From: Liolophura sinensis
Lineage: Eukaryota > Mollusca > Polyplacophora > Chitonida > Chitonidae
Direction: 5' to 3'
Assembly (NCBI RefSeq): GCF_032854445.1
Contig: NC_088295.1
Span: forward strand, 16,541,385 to 16,605,384
DNA length: 64,000 bases
In this document: positions 22,329 through 37,300 of the stretch, one piece after another
How positions within the stretch are numbered: position 1 is the first letter of the stretch
Layout of the letters: each line of letters begins with the position of its first letter
Made by a program: the position numbers and the translations under genes
Notes under the pieces: model-generated
What the model saw: only the letters and a program-made list of their open reading frames with translations
Told to the model about the DNA's origin: nothing
Databases searched by the model: none

Positions 22329-25300
22329 TTACCAGCACAGATGTACCCTGGAAATGTGGAAGAGTAACATAAGTAAGTTTCCAGGGGCAAGCAAATTTCT
22401 TTCATTTATTGTATTTATTTGATGCTTTATACGTCTTATTCAGCAGTTTGCCACTGATATTAGGTCGGTCAGGTTTAAGCGTGAAAAACAAAATGGCCAG
22501 AAAACCAACCGCAGAAAAACAAAGGACCTCACAAGCTACCTATTAAACTTTATGACGTTCGACCGCATCTGGGGTCCTGGGGCTGCTTGTTCAAAAGTGC
22601 ATTTAAAGTTTAGCCAATCTTAAATCTGTATGGATTAGTCTTGGCCTAATACAGAACTGACTTGACTTTTGTCCAAACTAAAGTTAATACAGGGCTTAAC
22701 TGTCAGCTAATACACATTTGAACAACTGGACCCTGAGTCCTGACACTGGCCAAAAAGCTATTACTCTGAACTCACACGACTAAAACCGAAGCGTCAGCCC
22801 GTGTTGTCGAAGTAGACATATGCCTCATAAATGAAGTCATTAATAGTTTACAATAATCTCACCTTGCCAAGAAGACGTTTGCTCGGGCGTAATCCAAAGT
22901 TGTGCAGGTAGCCACTATGTGTGAAAAACACAAATAAAGTCGTGATAACAATTAAAATGATCTCAAGATGTCAATAACCATGTTTTGGTATATACGAAAA
23001 CTTGTCATTTGACTTTCGCATGAAGGTTTTAAGTGGACAAATCGGAACAGATAGAGGATATAGTTCCATAAAAAATACACACTTGAGTACGCACCCACTA
23101 GCTGTAAGCTAGCCAGTGAACCGTAAAGAGGATATTTGATTGATTTGATTGGTGATTTACGCCGTCATCAAGAATATTTCACTTACATGACGGCTGCCAG
23201 CATTATGGTGGAAGGAAACCGGACAGAGCCTGGGGATGCCCACGACCATTTGCGTGTTGTTGGGAAACGTTCCCACGTACGGCCGCAGAGGAAACCAGCA
23301 TGAGCTGGACTTGAACTCACAGCGACCGCACTGGTGAGAGGATCCTGGGTCACTGCGCCGCGCTGGCGTTAATGCCCTCAGCCACTGAGGCCCCCGAGGA
23401 CACTTGAAGCAAATACATTACATTCACGGAAACGACTTTTGTCCCGTATTTTGTGTGTAGGTTACTATATTTGGATTACTTCCCACACACCGTGACTGTT
23501 TCCCAAAGCAGTAACCAAAAGGCATCTAAGACCAGACAATAGTATTTGGAAATATTACCTCGAATTCAAGAAAAGCGTTTAACAGGGTATAAATACAAAA
23601 AAAATTATTAAACCAAAAATATATTTTCCACAGATTTAATGACTTGTATGTTTTGTAGCTATGTAGGTAAGCTTACGTCTTGACACAGGCTTACATGTAG
23701 ACCATTTTCATCATGGATAAACGATCCAATGTTGAAAGTATTTTGAAATTATTTCGTACGAAGATGCTGTTTTGCTTTTGCTATATATTTTATGACCAGC
23801 TAATATCTTACCATCCTTCTTGGTGGTTGTGACCATTAATGAGGTGACGGTTGTGGTAACAGGCTGTGCCAATGACGAGGGAGTTGTCGACAGGAAGTTC
23901 TATAACATGTGAACATAAACAGAAGAGAAGGTGAGATCAGCGAGTCGGTCATGCCGTGTTACAGCAATGCCCAGGTGTCACCAGAAACTGCTGCTGTGGC
24001 TTTACAGCAATGATTCCACCATTAAATTGTTTGTTTAAAAGAAAAAACCTCTAGAACTTGAAGTAAGTGTCACTAGATAGACCACTTAAAATTATGCATA
24101 AATATACTTTCATTTTTTTTTTTGGCGAAAAGAGTTAAACGCGCTCAAACATTTGAATTTTAAGGCGGGCTTTATGGACCGTGCTATAAGAGGTTAGGAA
24201 CACAGCAAGTTTGTCCAACTCTAATTACGACACTGAATGTTGGAATAACTCTTTTTATTTATGAGTAAAGGATCACAGAAAAAATGTTTCCAAAAATACC
24301 TTCCTTCTGGTGAAGATCAGGAAAAAAAGGTGATTTGACGTCAGAGTTCCTTGATACCGTCAGTATGGCCTACAAAGCCCACTATAATATTCAAATATTT
24401 CAATGCCTTTCAATACTCTAAAAAATCCGAAAAAAAGTAAATGAAAGTATTTTATGGATAGTTTTTAGTTGTCTGTATAATGAGCCTTACTTCATTGTTT
24501 AGCTTTCTGTTACTTCATTGTTTTACAGGTTTTCGAGGAAGACAATCTTACGGTCGCATACCAGTAGTGACTTTCAGAATTATTATAAGTCAGAGCATAT
24601 CAGATTGGTGCTTGTCATATATAGTCTTTCGTTTTTCGGATTACACTTTCTGTGTACAGCACAAATTTTATTGCTGAAAATTGGCTAATACCACACCTGG
24701 TTTCGAACAAAGCGACACAGAGTCGGGCATCTCATCGCCAGTTATTCATGTCAGCCGTCTGGACCATTCGGTTTACTTTAACCATCAGTGATGTAATGCA
24801 TGTTCAACATGAAATCTACCGGTCAACTACGTGTACCCCCTTTTTTGTACAGGCATATTCGCCAAGTCGTCTGGACGGTCGTCAAATGGTGTAGGCGATT
24901 TTTAAACCCCGGATGATGTTTAGAATATAAAAGACTACAGCGTAGAAAGTAAAACCAAAGCACTTCTCAGTTTACCTCAGTTAGAATTTTTTTCTAACTG
25001 TTCAAATATGCTTAAAACACAGCAACGTAGACGCCCTCTTAAGCAGTCTTAAGTACCACAAAAAACGCAGTGATGATATGTGGAAATTATTAGTCGTCAC
25101 TGTACAGAATTACTCAAATTGCTCTGTTTTTATTACATTTAATGTACAATCACATTAACACGATGCAAACCAGTGCATATTGGTTAATATGACTAGTGTG
25201 AAATTTTAACGACTACACTTTCCACCGTAGTTACACCCCTCAACCCCGACCTTATCTCACCTGAAATACAGGCAGTACACCCTGCATATCTGTCCGTGAC

Positions 25301-28300
25301 GAGTTACGTCCATTCTCTGGTCTTTCTGTGATGATGCCCACATAGATGTCGCCACTACTCAAACCTTCATACAACTCGGGGGAAAGTAGGATCGTACCCT
25401 GAATAAACAATCGCCAATTAATAGAAGTTCGATTGTCCAAGCCTTTATTACCTCATACCGGTGTAAGTCGGACTTTTTAGTCAGATTTTTTACCGGCACC
25501 CAACTGTCAATGAAGTTGTCCCAATCCCAATGATAGACATAAAAGCAGCACATAGTTTAGATTTAATGGAGGGCCTACGCATAATCGTTTTGGGGCTTAG
25601 TTCAAGTGAAGACTTGTCTTACAGTTAAATCTCCTAATAAATCAGACAGTTTCGAACAACCCTACCCAAATATATATTAATACATGTATTTAAGTCATCA
25701 CTGTATTAAGGGACGTAGCGTGGATCTTCACCGGGGGTGGTGGGGGTTGGGGGGGGGGGATTTGACAAGAGCGAAACGACTATCACAGTTTATTAAGCGA
25801 GGGTCCAGGGGCTGCGTAGGCGTGGGGATATTAGATTAATAAATAGATATACTATTTATTGTCATGGGTTCCAGAGTTACGAACAGTAAGTAAAACTGCG
25901 GAATCTGTCTTGTCAGATGTAAATAGACCTATATACTATTTAGTAAATTGGTACGAAATTGAAATATTGGTCTATATAGGCTACAGCAAATATCTGAGGA
26001 ATGAATGTTAAGAGCTAGGTAAGAAATATAGGCTAAAATATGTTTTTCGTCGACTTGAGCGGAACATTTTTGCCTAGCGAAGGGATGCGTCCGCAACCCC
26101 CGCATCCTGGTATTAACATCATTTCCATATGTCATTTTCGTAAAAAGGCCTAAATTTTAATCCAAAGACCTTTCAGCTGCTTTGAGTGTTCCATTGTTTA
26201 CAAAAGTGGGGCTAGAAAAAACTAGTGACAAACCGTAGACACAATGGTGCGGTCGTTCCAAAAGGCAGTCCGGAAGCCCTGAGAACTTATGAAGCCTATG
26301 CGCTGACCGTTCCTCTCAAAGAACGCATCCACAACTTTCTCCTTTTCTCTCAATTCACGGACCGTGATGCTGAAAACACAGAGCAAAGTAGAACACCTTT
26401 AAATGTCAAAATCTGTTGTTTCGGCGGAAAACGCTTTTTTTTTCAGACACTTTAGTCAGTAAAATCTGGTGTTGAAAAGTACAATCGATAATATAGGGGT
26501 TACATGACCCACTTCTGGCAGACATATTACAGTAATCTATATACCAGCCCATGTTAAAATGACAATGTGGCTGACGGGGCTACTGTTCTGCCATGATGAT
26601 GAAGTCACGTGCAACCTGTACCTGTACCTTTAATCAAGGCTGACTTTAAGACCACAGGCCATATTGAAATTACACAGATTGTACTTTCTGACCATCAGCA
26701 GCTTTAATTATTCTCGTAATACCTACTGCGCATACTATGACAGAAAGAAGCCAACAGTTACCTGTAAATCAATGTCTCGGTCCGTTCGTTCAGCCCAAAA
26801 GTGACGAGGCCCGCACTCGGCGGAATTTGGCCACGACGATCGGGAATCTCCGCCTGGACCAAAGTCGTGACCTTACCTGTGGAAATGAAAGATACACCGT
26901 AAAATATATTTAAATTTATTTTGATTTATTTAAATGTTTTTTAACATCATATTTAAGAACTTTTCTCTTACATGGTGCATAGGCGTTTTTGGGTGGGGAA
27001 AACCAGTGCCAAGAATAAACAACACCTCTTCAGGTATATTTGATATACCTGATCAAATTTCAGAATTAAAGTCCCACAAGTATCAGCGAGAGCTGGATTT
27101 GAGACATACTGATCAAACCGATCGGACGAGGTTTACGAAGACAATACATCATGCCAATGACTCAAAAATGGCCCTCCATGAAGTATAGGACCCTCCGTGA
27201 GGCATAACCCTCATTAAGTATGCAAATCATAAACCCTTCAATATGTACGTTATTATAACTATATTACAAATCTGATGAGAAGATTTTAAATTGGAAAGAT
27301 GGTCACTGATGATAAAAGTCTTCTTTTGTACCAATCTACAACTGTATGGAACAGATTTTTGTTAATTACATAAACCAAACCAATTACTTCAGTACCTTAC
27401 GTGCAAGGCGCCAATGAAACGTTCAGAATTTAGAAAAGGAAATCAAGAGAAAGCATCAGTGCTGTATGCTGATTTAGCCAAAGATTTGGGTGAGTACACT
27501 TACAGATAAAACTGAATGGTAGATCGGCACAAAATGGCTCAGTCACCGGCTGAAACTGAAAAATAATAAGGATAAAGAAGCCTGTGGGTAAAACCATACA
27601 CAACGATCCTCAGCTTCTATGAGAGTCTTTCATAAATCATGCATAACTGGCGGCATTCAAGCTATACAATGAAATGAGTACCTTTGTTAAATAAATTGAT
27701 ATTTATTACATGTAATATAATAAATAGTTGAACTCTCAGTTCTCTTTACTTTGCTATGAATTATTACCAACACACAAAGGGTTATCGCGGCTTCATATCT
27801 GTTTATCAGAGCTGAACACATTCATCAGGCTGCGCTAGGTATATAATTTTAAATGCCACTTGAGAGTTTCTCTCAACAATTTGTTCTGCGGCACAGAATT
27901 GAAATCATGCTCATCTAAGTTACTTAGAGGTTAACGCGAAGCTGACATCAAATTAAGGCTTCGTCACCTTGATGCATTGCGTCTTGATACCAATCTGTTT
28001 AAATAATATGACCAAGGCTTCCTTCTTATTTTAGTTTAAGATACGTCAGTACATTTATGGATAGGGGCCTACAAATGTGTCTTGAATTTCCATCACGCTT
28101 ACCTTTCCTCCAAACACGAGGTTTCCTGATTGTAGTATTATCGTCAGCATGCCAAGCCACAAGTACTGTTGGAATATCGTATCAGTTTTCTGAAATAAAA
28201 ACAAACAAACGATAACAGGTATAGATTTGAAAATACTGTTTAGAGATTAAGGGTGAACATATATAAGAAACACAACTCGTTCTCATGAAAAAGTCCATAA

Positions 28301-31300
28301 CTTTGTAGCTGCGAATAATCAACATTGTTAGAGAGCAAATCAGATAACTATTGAGTATTTAGGTGATTAAAATAAGCATACCGAATATGTAGCTCGAACA
28401 GCCCATCCACCTATCTCCATGCCGTTGTCAAAGATGGATGCTGGAACACTGTGTAACAGCGCCCCCTGGAACCCTGGAATGATTGGCCCACGCAAGCTCA
28501 CTTCCGGTGCAATTGGAAAGCTGTTTGCTGGATTTATCATCTACAACAAAGAAAAATTATGCATTATGGCTAATCTTATTACGGGTTTAATACCAGGCGT
28601 TCTTGGATTTTAAATATGTTTCAATATAACGTAAAAGTTTACAATTTTAAACAATAAACTGGTGATGTCACGTGACGTATTAAATGTGAAACAATAAATT
28701 TGAAATTTCAAGCAAATATTTATTTTCAGAGAATATTTATGTAGTACGTATTTAGTATTTTCTGGTCAAAATGTCACTTACTAATACGGTAATAGCCCAG
28801 GTAGTTTCCCGGAATGTCAACATAGAGATACCCACAATGTAACCGAGGCTGTTAAATATCGGCGTCTGTAACAGATATACTATACATTACGGAAGGCAGT
28901 CAGAATAGCAAGTCAATTAAAACAAAAATGTAGGGCTAAACTTTTTAAATAAAGAATAAAATAAATCTTCATCCTTAAATGTAAGAAACATTGGACTAAA
29001 TACAAAGATGACTTATGTGGAAGTCACAAATAGACTTTCACCTTGAAGTAACTGATTCAGGTGAGTTTCATTTTAAACATGCATGTGACCTCTCTTACCG
29101 ATACTGCTCGTCTGTCTGTTTCTAATGGTCGGAACCACATTGAGTTTAGTGCTGTTTTACTTTTTGCCTGTAGCTTATATGGAGGCAAGCCTGTAACACA
29201 AACGGCATGATATTTGATAACAGTTTTGCCACTTGCACATTAAAACGTTTAACACATATTTTAATCAGCTGGTAATTTGGAAGAATATGAGTATTGGAGA
29301 TTTAGTAGCCTTTAATTTTAATTTTACTAGAAATAAGTTTGACTAAATACAATTATTACGACGCAAAGCATGATTAACCCGATGCCTCTCTCGCCTACCG
29401 AGAGTATGGCCATCTGAAAACTCTCTTTGTCTGACCGGCTCCCGAAAGCACAATTGGCCGAGCGTCCGCTTCGGGAGCGGTAAATCCAGGGTCAATCCTG
29501 GATCGGGTCAATCCTGGGTCGAGTCACACCTAAGACTTTAAAAGAGAAAGTTCCTCGCTTGACTAGCTGACCCGTATCAGTATAAAGGCCCGTGCGGGGC
29601 GACTTACTTGCCTTCGGCAAGTTGTCTCATTGAAGCAGCGGTGGAAATCCGTCCTGCAACAAGGAGGCATATTACACGCACTCTAAGGATTCCTTCGTCG
29701 TCATTTGACTGAAAAATTGTTAAGTACGACGTCAAACCCCAAGCACTCACTCACTCTCTTTGTCTGAATGGAACTAGTGCGTCTTTTACAGGCTGTCTCG
29801 CACGAGACCACATAGTGAGTGCAATACCAACATTACAAAACCTTCTTTATTCATGCGTATAATGCCGCAGCGTGTACAAACCTTACCGTTTATGATCTGT
29901 CACGTTGCACTCCATAGGGGGGCCAGGAAGCGCCTGTACAAACTATCAAACATTTTCTACATACAACATAAACATTATATGTATTCTGTCAGTCATTCAA
30001 CCATCTGTTGGTTTTGAATCCCCTCACCTGCGCGTGACATGATGAACGCGGCGATATCCAGGCTCATTTGTAACACATTACCGCTCATCTGAGGCTCAAA
30101 TATGATCTTGGCTGCAACAAAGTATAACACTTATAGGCGTAAGATATATTGTTTATTTGTAAATATTGTTCTTCTGAGTTTATTTTTAATACTATATATA
30201 TATAAATGTAGTTCTAATTCCATCTTGCTCTTCATTCAAGATCATTATGATCGCATAAGGTGAGCACTTAAATTCAGAACATTCCGAATTATTTTGCTTT
30301 ATTTATTTTTGATGTCAAGAAAAGGTGTATTTATTGGACTGGGAAACAGAGGGTTAATTAACCAGCCCGCATTCATGTTGGCAGGATTAAGGGCTCACCC
30401 TCTGGCCTGTGTCGCGACTGCAACTGAAGGATCCACTGTTCTGAGATCGGGGAAGCAAAGGCCCCGGTTAGGAACAATGTACTCTCGAACACGAAGTACG
30501 TCATCACTGCCCGGATGGACTCCTCAGCACTATCAAACATAATCGACTACAACGGAAAACGAATGATAAATAAAACTCGCACCAAAAATCAACGAGAGAT
30601 TAACGTATTTTACATTGTCTTGAACTCGAAACATCGCAGTATGTCTTAATACAAAAAGAAAAAATTAAAGCGACATGTCAAGAATTTTTATCAAGGCCCT
30701 ACGTCACAATATCATGAAAACGTTTTATTATCGCAAAGACTGTCACGCTGTTTACGCAGTTATTGGGGAAAATGTTTCTCAGCGTGTTAAAACGATCGTA
30801 CTCCAAATGTTTCCACTTCAGGTGAGCAAGTTCCGGTTGGCTGCACGACAGAAGTGAGTACAGCGCTGGGGCCGACAAATGTCTCTCCTCGAAGCCATCC
30901 TCCAGGGCTGTAGGTCCCAGATAAATCGGTGTACACCTGAGAAAAGAAAAACAAACATGACCGACACGTCTGCGTACCCATAAATCAAAACGTGTTAAAT
31001 GATTTTCTACGATATAATGTAACACACAAATGTAAGAGTATGTCAGACTCGTTATCACATGGAGAATGCATGGTGTACACAAAGCATTGCCCACCAAAAA
31101 GTATCTCACAAAAAAACGAATTACACCAACATGCCCGGTTTCCTCCCACCAAAATGCTGTTACCCGTCATATAAGTGAAATATAGTACGGCGTAAATCAC
31201 CAATCAAGTAAATCAAATAAATAAGTATTTTTCTGAATCAATTCAATGTTAACTGTAAATTCACACTCATAACCCCTCTGTCTATTTCATGTGACCATAA

Positions 31301-34300
31301 CAACAACAGTACAGATTGTAATTTCCTTGGAAAAGAAAACCTGTACTATATGAACAGTTTTTGAGGGGTATAAATGTAAAGCCATGTTAATCATATATTA
31401 AGATGCATGAAAAAAGATATGACAAGCTTTAATTTTAATGATGTGTGCTTTTTGTCTGTTATAAACGTCTGATAAACAGTCGACAAAATCAAAGCAACAA
31501 AAGCTACTAAAACTCATGTATGTGATTTAGGGGAATTACTGAGGCAGTAAATGTCACAATAGAGAAGAGAATTTTATACATGTTTAATGTAGCGTGACGT
31601 ATAGATAATGGTGTCAGTTGTGCTGAGCAAGTTGTAATGAAGTTATTACAAGTATTGATAAGAAAGATAGCTGTTAAATGACAATAAACTGTCATAAAAC
31701 ACTTGTTTACGGAAAAATAGTGCGATATCATTGCTATTACCCCACCCCTACCCAGGAAGTCCTGTGGGGGAGAGTGAGGATGTCCTGGAGGAAGGGGGAG
31801 TGGAATGCAATACATCCGTGTGAAAGGTATCAGGGTGGGACCAACAGAGAGCAACGTACATCAAAGTCACCGATCTAGGTAGATAAAGAGTCAGCCATAA
31901 GGTGAAAAAGAAGAACGCCTTGTGCAGGCTAACGGTGTAACTGTGATTAACTCCATGCCCGGAGCAGCTGGTGACGGACTATTTAGTGATAACAAGGTGG
32001 TGATCAGTCATGACGCATACCTGGCCGGACTTGATGAGGTACAGGTCATGATGGGGTGTGTGGTATGGAAAGAGGTAGGTCAATCTGAAAAACCAGCGGT
32101 TGGTCTGAAAAGGAACACCGACAGAAAATAAACCACTAAAAACACAAAGATGAAAAAAACGACCATATTAGTTATCAAAGTGTTGAGGCTAATTTGTCCA
32201 GCAAACATAATTGAAGCACTTTTCTTGAATTTTGTTTTCTTTGGTTTCTACATGTAAGTTGTTTTTTGGCTGTTTTCCTAACTGTGAAGGTAGAATAAGG
32301 TCTGAAATTAGAGAATTATCAAAGGATAATACCAAAATCACTGACTATAGAGCGGTGGGTACGAAACAAAGTAATAACCTGGTGTATCTTAATGCATATA
32401 ACCATCTTTTGTACACCTTTTGTGCACCTATTGTACACCTTTTGTATTCTTTTCCTTTTAGTTTAATTCGGTTGGCTATTCGGTAGGATTATCAGTCGGT
32501 GGTGTCTTGTGGGAAATACTATTTGGCCAGTGGGTAACCTTTTTATTTTACTCCAAGTACTATAAGTTACAATGCTTTTTATTCTTTTGATAATTGATTT
32601 CTTTTATATTCAGATTTTGTGTGATGTGTGCCATTATTTATTTCATATACTCTACTTTCAGAAAAGAAAAATAAGGTTGCCCAAGCTTGGACAGAAAAGA
32701 CCTTTATTCACACCCTGAAGTACCCTTAATAAAAGTCTGCAATAAGGTGAAATGGTTTTCCACTATCCCTGTCAACTTTTCCTCTACCAATATCGTACGA
32801 AACACATGTCTGAAATTTAGCCCTACAAACTGGAAACGTACAAAATAATAAACAAGTCAGCACTAACCTTAAGTGCGTTCCTTAACTCCCCCTTCACCGT
32901 GAATGGAATCGTCCCCTGGTATGCCCCGTAAACCGCCCCCTGTGTCAGAGTAAAGAATTGGGCGGATTCCCCGCTGGACAAGATGAAGTGTAGCGACACT
33001 CTCCTCACCTGTCTGGAAACCGTAATCCATAACCCCAACACATCAATCATAGTTCACGGATTATATTCATTAACTTAGTTAATTTTACATTTTTAAATGC
33101 GTCACCAGGACAAATGCACTTTTAATGTTGAACAAAGAAACAAACACATGTTTTGTCACAACCCTACTTTCACATGAACATTCAGGGTGGACTTCAACAA
33201 GCAACTGTATTTTTTTTTACTCACTACAAATGTAAATAAAATTGAAGACTATAAAATATAAAACTGAACTAACAAACCGGTTAACTCATGTTTGATACAT
33301 ACGGTTTTTGAACTTGTTTAAAGTCCACTATGTACTCGACAGTGGATGAAGTCCATTGTTCGTCTGGCTTTTCAATGAAGGTTATGGTTTGGCCATCCAT
33401 CGGTGTCCCAGTAGTATTCCCCTGTCCACAATCAATGTCATATAGTCATGAAAGTTTGGTTAAATTCATATTTGATTGAAATTCTTCTCTATTCATATTT
33501 TGATTGGAGTACATTTAATTTGGTCATTGCGAGACATTACGACGTAACTTCAATACAAAAACAACAACGGAAAACATCTCCTGCCTAGTTCTTATTTTCA
33601 TTGCAAAGCAAAATTAAATACTGATTTCATTGCAAAATAGATATAAATATGCGGAGCGCCCTCGACCTAATGGTTAACGCACAAGTGCAAAACAATGACT
33701 AGAGAGTCTCTCACCAGTGCGATCGCTGAAAGTCAAGTGCAGCTCAAGCGTGGAGGCTTTCGTAAAATGATGCGGCCATACTTTCACGTAGTTTTTGCGT
33801 GAGCGGGATGTAATCAAAGTCTTTGGCATGATTTTTCCCGGGTTTGAGGTGTAGGTTCTAACCATTATACCACCCCAGCGGTCTTGAGCCATGTTTAGTA
33901 TATCAGTCTAGTTACCATAAAAGCAAAGTCAAAATATGGTTTGATATGCATATTTGCAGATTAAAGCTAGCTGTGCTATATAATCGCTATTGTGTGTACT
34001 AGTTTCATATAAAAAAAAAAAAACACTCCGACCGGATATAGTTGAGACGCAGAATTGTATTACGGTGGTAGGATGGATTTGGTCCTTTACCTTGTACATC
34101 AAGGTGGCTGGGTAGGGCCAGCTTGTGATCGGGGCACTTTGGTTCCTGCAGAAATCTGATCCATCTGACGTCACGCTACTGGGGCTGAAACGTAGCACGA
34201 AGACTTGTTATGTACAAAATGTACAAACATATACAGGCACGAGGGTAATAGACGCATCAATTCCGACAATAATACACGTAATAGCAATGTTCAGCCTAAA

Positions 34301-37300
34301 AATATTGTCTGACGCCGATAATTGCACGACCTGAATCGCAGCTAAATGATCCAACAAATCTCATGGAAGGTTAATTCTGCTTGAAGGCGAAATAACATGG
34401 CTTTTAACTTCACTCAGTACTTCTTCCTCATTGACGTACATACGTCATCAAAACAGCTTAGACAGCGGAGACAATATTCTTCCCCCCTGACGTACATACG
34501 TCAAGAAAACAGCTCAGACAGCGGGGACAATATTCTTCCTCACTGACGTACATACGTCATCAAAACAGTTTAGACAGCGGGGACAATATTCTTAATGTAA
34601 AATACAACAACATCGAGAGCAAACCCAGAGCAGCCACGACAATATATGACGTAATTTTAACTGTTCATGTAATCTCCTAAATAGTACCAGGCTACAAACC
34701 CTGGTGCTGAGGCTGGTGTTGAATGAGACTTCGCTCGATGGTTCGGGTAACAGAAAACGTGCGCACAACAGTCTCCTTAAAATGTATGTTGTGACGAGAT
34801 GTGTTAAAGCCGACATTCTTTCACCAATCGTCAGCAGTATAACACACGTTTCAGTTCAAAAATCGCAAGACCAGTTTCTGACAAACAACATTCAAGATAA
34901 ACCACCAAATTGTGACCATGCTAGTTCATAAGTTGTCGTTTTGCCTAAATATTTATCTCAGTTGCGATTCATGTACTTCCCCCATGTCTGGCCAGGTTAA
35001 GCGGAATTAAACACAATTACGAATCAGAGAGCCTGAGTTGCTGAATACCCCGTCCATATTTACTAACAAGAGAACAGTACACGTAAAAAATTAAGATACT
35101 TAAGGACAAACCGTTTGATGGCATACCAACGGCACACTGGTTTTTGGAAGTGATATCATGCGATCTTGACTGAAATCGTCAGACAATACACAATATTTAA
35201 CAAAAGCTAAAGATGAGATGTGTACACGCTAAGTGCAGACATCCTTCTGCAGAGTGCTATCCAAGTAATTACAGTGCTATACAGTCATTTAGAAAGGCAT
35301 GTGTCATGGGTTTATGAGAAAGCTAGAACTTTTGGAACAATGAGAGGGGATTTGATCATTGGGTTTATATCAATGTAAGTTGTAAATTAACACAGAATCT
35401 ACAGTCAAATCTGTGTCAAGGGCGACAACCAAGCCAGGTAGCTTGACTTACTTGATTCGGATATTTGCACACGAGTAGTATACAGTGCAATTAGATGGAC
35501 TGGTATCGTCAGCAAGGCAAGGTTTTCCTGAAACACGCGTTAATGCAGAAGATAATATACTAAAACATCTGAAAGAAAATGTCATGTTAGAAGTGTGTTG
35601 GCAACATGTCTTGGATTGTGAGTGCTCTGACTTCACACTCTTTTTTGGTGTCATTCACCAGGGCAAAATCTTTTACAATATGCCTGCCAAAAGCAGAATT
35701 CTGCACGTGGACTACAGCCACCGAAACCTGAATCTCTTGTATAGTTTTCATGTTACTCTTTCACATACTAACAGTTAAGCATTACAGGAATAGTAGGAAT
35801 AAAACTCTGAGGTAAAATGACAAGAGGCCGGGTTTCACCGGTTATGGTTGACAAACCTCAGCAGAAAATGCTACTATAGTTGGAATCGGACACGTTATAG
35901 AACAACGATTGCTCTCTATTTAGAGCTGTGATTGTTTCAAACTCTACAACTCTACAACAATCTATAACAGACGTCATTCGGTATATGTTATGTGAACGGT
36001 TATGTTCAATTAAAAAGACTGTATACACCATGGAGAGTAAAACCAGAACAGTGACGACAGTGTGGTACATGGCAGTTTTTCGCACATGACTGATGAAATA
36101 CAGCCTTGTGAATTGACTCAGTTAGCGTTTGTCTAATTAATTGCAATAACGCCAAGTGTGACTATTTGTCAACTACACTAACCACTATCGTTGTTGCTTT
36201 GGTTTTACTCTCCATATACTAAAGTCTTTTATGTTTTTATTCTCACTGTTCTGTTCTAGCCACTTATACATCCCCTACCACCTTGGGTTTTAGCAGAATT
36301 AAGCAGTGAGTGTGTTAATTGCAATTTCTCAGATGTCACCTGTCTGTTTATGTTATTCCACTGCGTTAACCAGAGCAGTTATTGAACCTACCGTCAGTAG
36401 CTATGGAGGAGAGCTGGAGGTAGCAGCGACTACAGTTAATGTTGGGGATCTGTATTGTGAGGAAAGTCCCGCTCCTCTGACAGCTCCCCAGTGGGTAGGA
36501 ATTCGGCTGGAAACATGTACAATATGACAAGTTTTATATCAAGGTAGCTTATCCGATATTTGTGTACAAGTAATCGGAAGAGCAGATCAGAAATTGAGTC
36601 ATCATTGAAACAACAGTATTTTTTCAATCAAACTTGAACATTTGAAAGCCAAAGGTCAGGCTGCGTTATCAAGCGATTCGCCAGCTTTGAATGACTGATG
36701 TAAAGTTTTTGAATTTGACTGTAACGTTAGAGTGACGCTGTTCTGCATTAGCCCCTTTAACATTAATATTTGAAGCTTCATCAGAATTAACGTTAACTGT
36801 GCCAAAACTATAATTATGCATGATTTGTAATCCTTCTAGGTTCATGATCACATGCTAGTGTTTGCTGAAATGCTGAAATCCATACCACCATATGCCACAA
36901 TCGCGTTTACAATAAGCTGATTTCATGACCAACGTGCTGAAGAAATTAAACTGATGCTTATAAATCTTCAATGACCAGAATGTGTTCTCGGTCCGCTTAC
37001 CCTCACAATTACGCTGATGTATTCCCAAGATATACGATTGCCTGTAACCTGAACGATGAAAATGATGACATAGTGTGATAAAAAAAAGTCTTACCGTACA
37101 CAAAGGAGATCTGAATAATGTGGCGTTGTCGTTGTGTGGAATTCGATCGACGATAATACATGGCTTTACTGATCCCCACTCTCCTATTGCTATACGACTT
37201 GGTCTACCTGTAACACAGCGAACAGGTTTGACCCGAAATTGTATCCCTTACACTGCTTGAGTTATTTGCGAATGTGATTTTGTAACCTTTCGAATGTCCA

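Noticed and set aside
35858-36085. Signal-anchor-like frame MRKTAMYHTVVTVLVLL
   Set aside because: It lies within an intron of the minus-strand gene on an inverted-repeat arm, with no downstream exon of its own.
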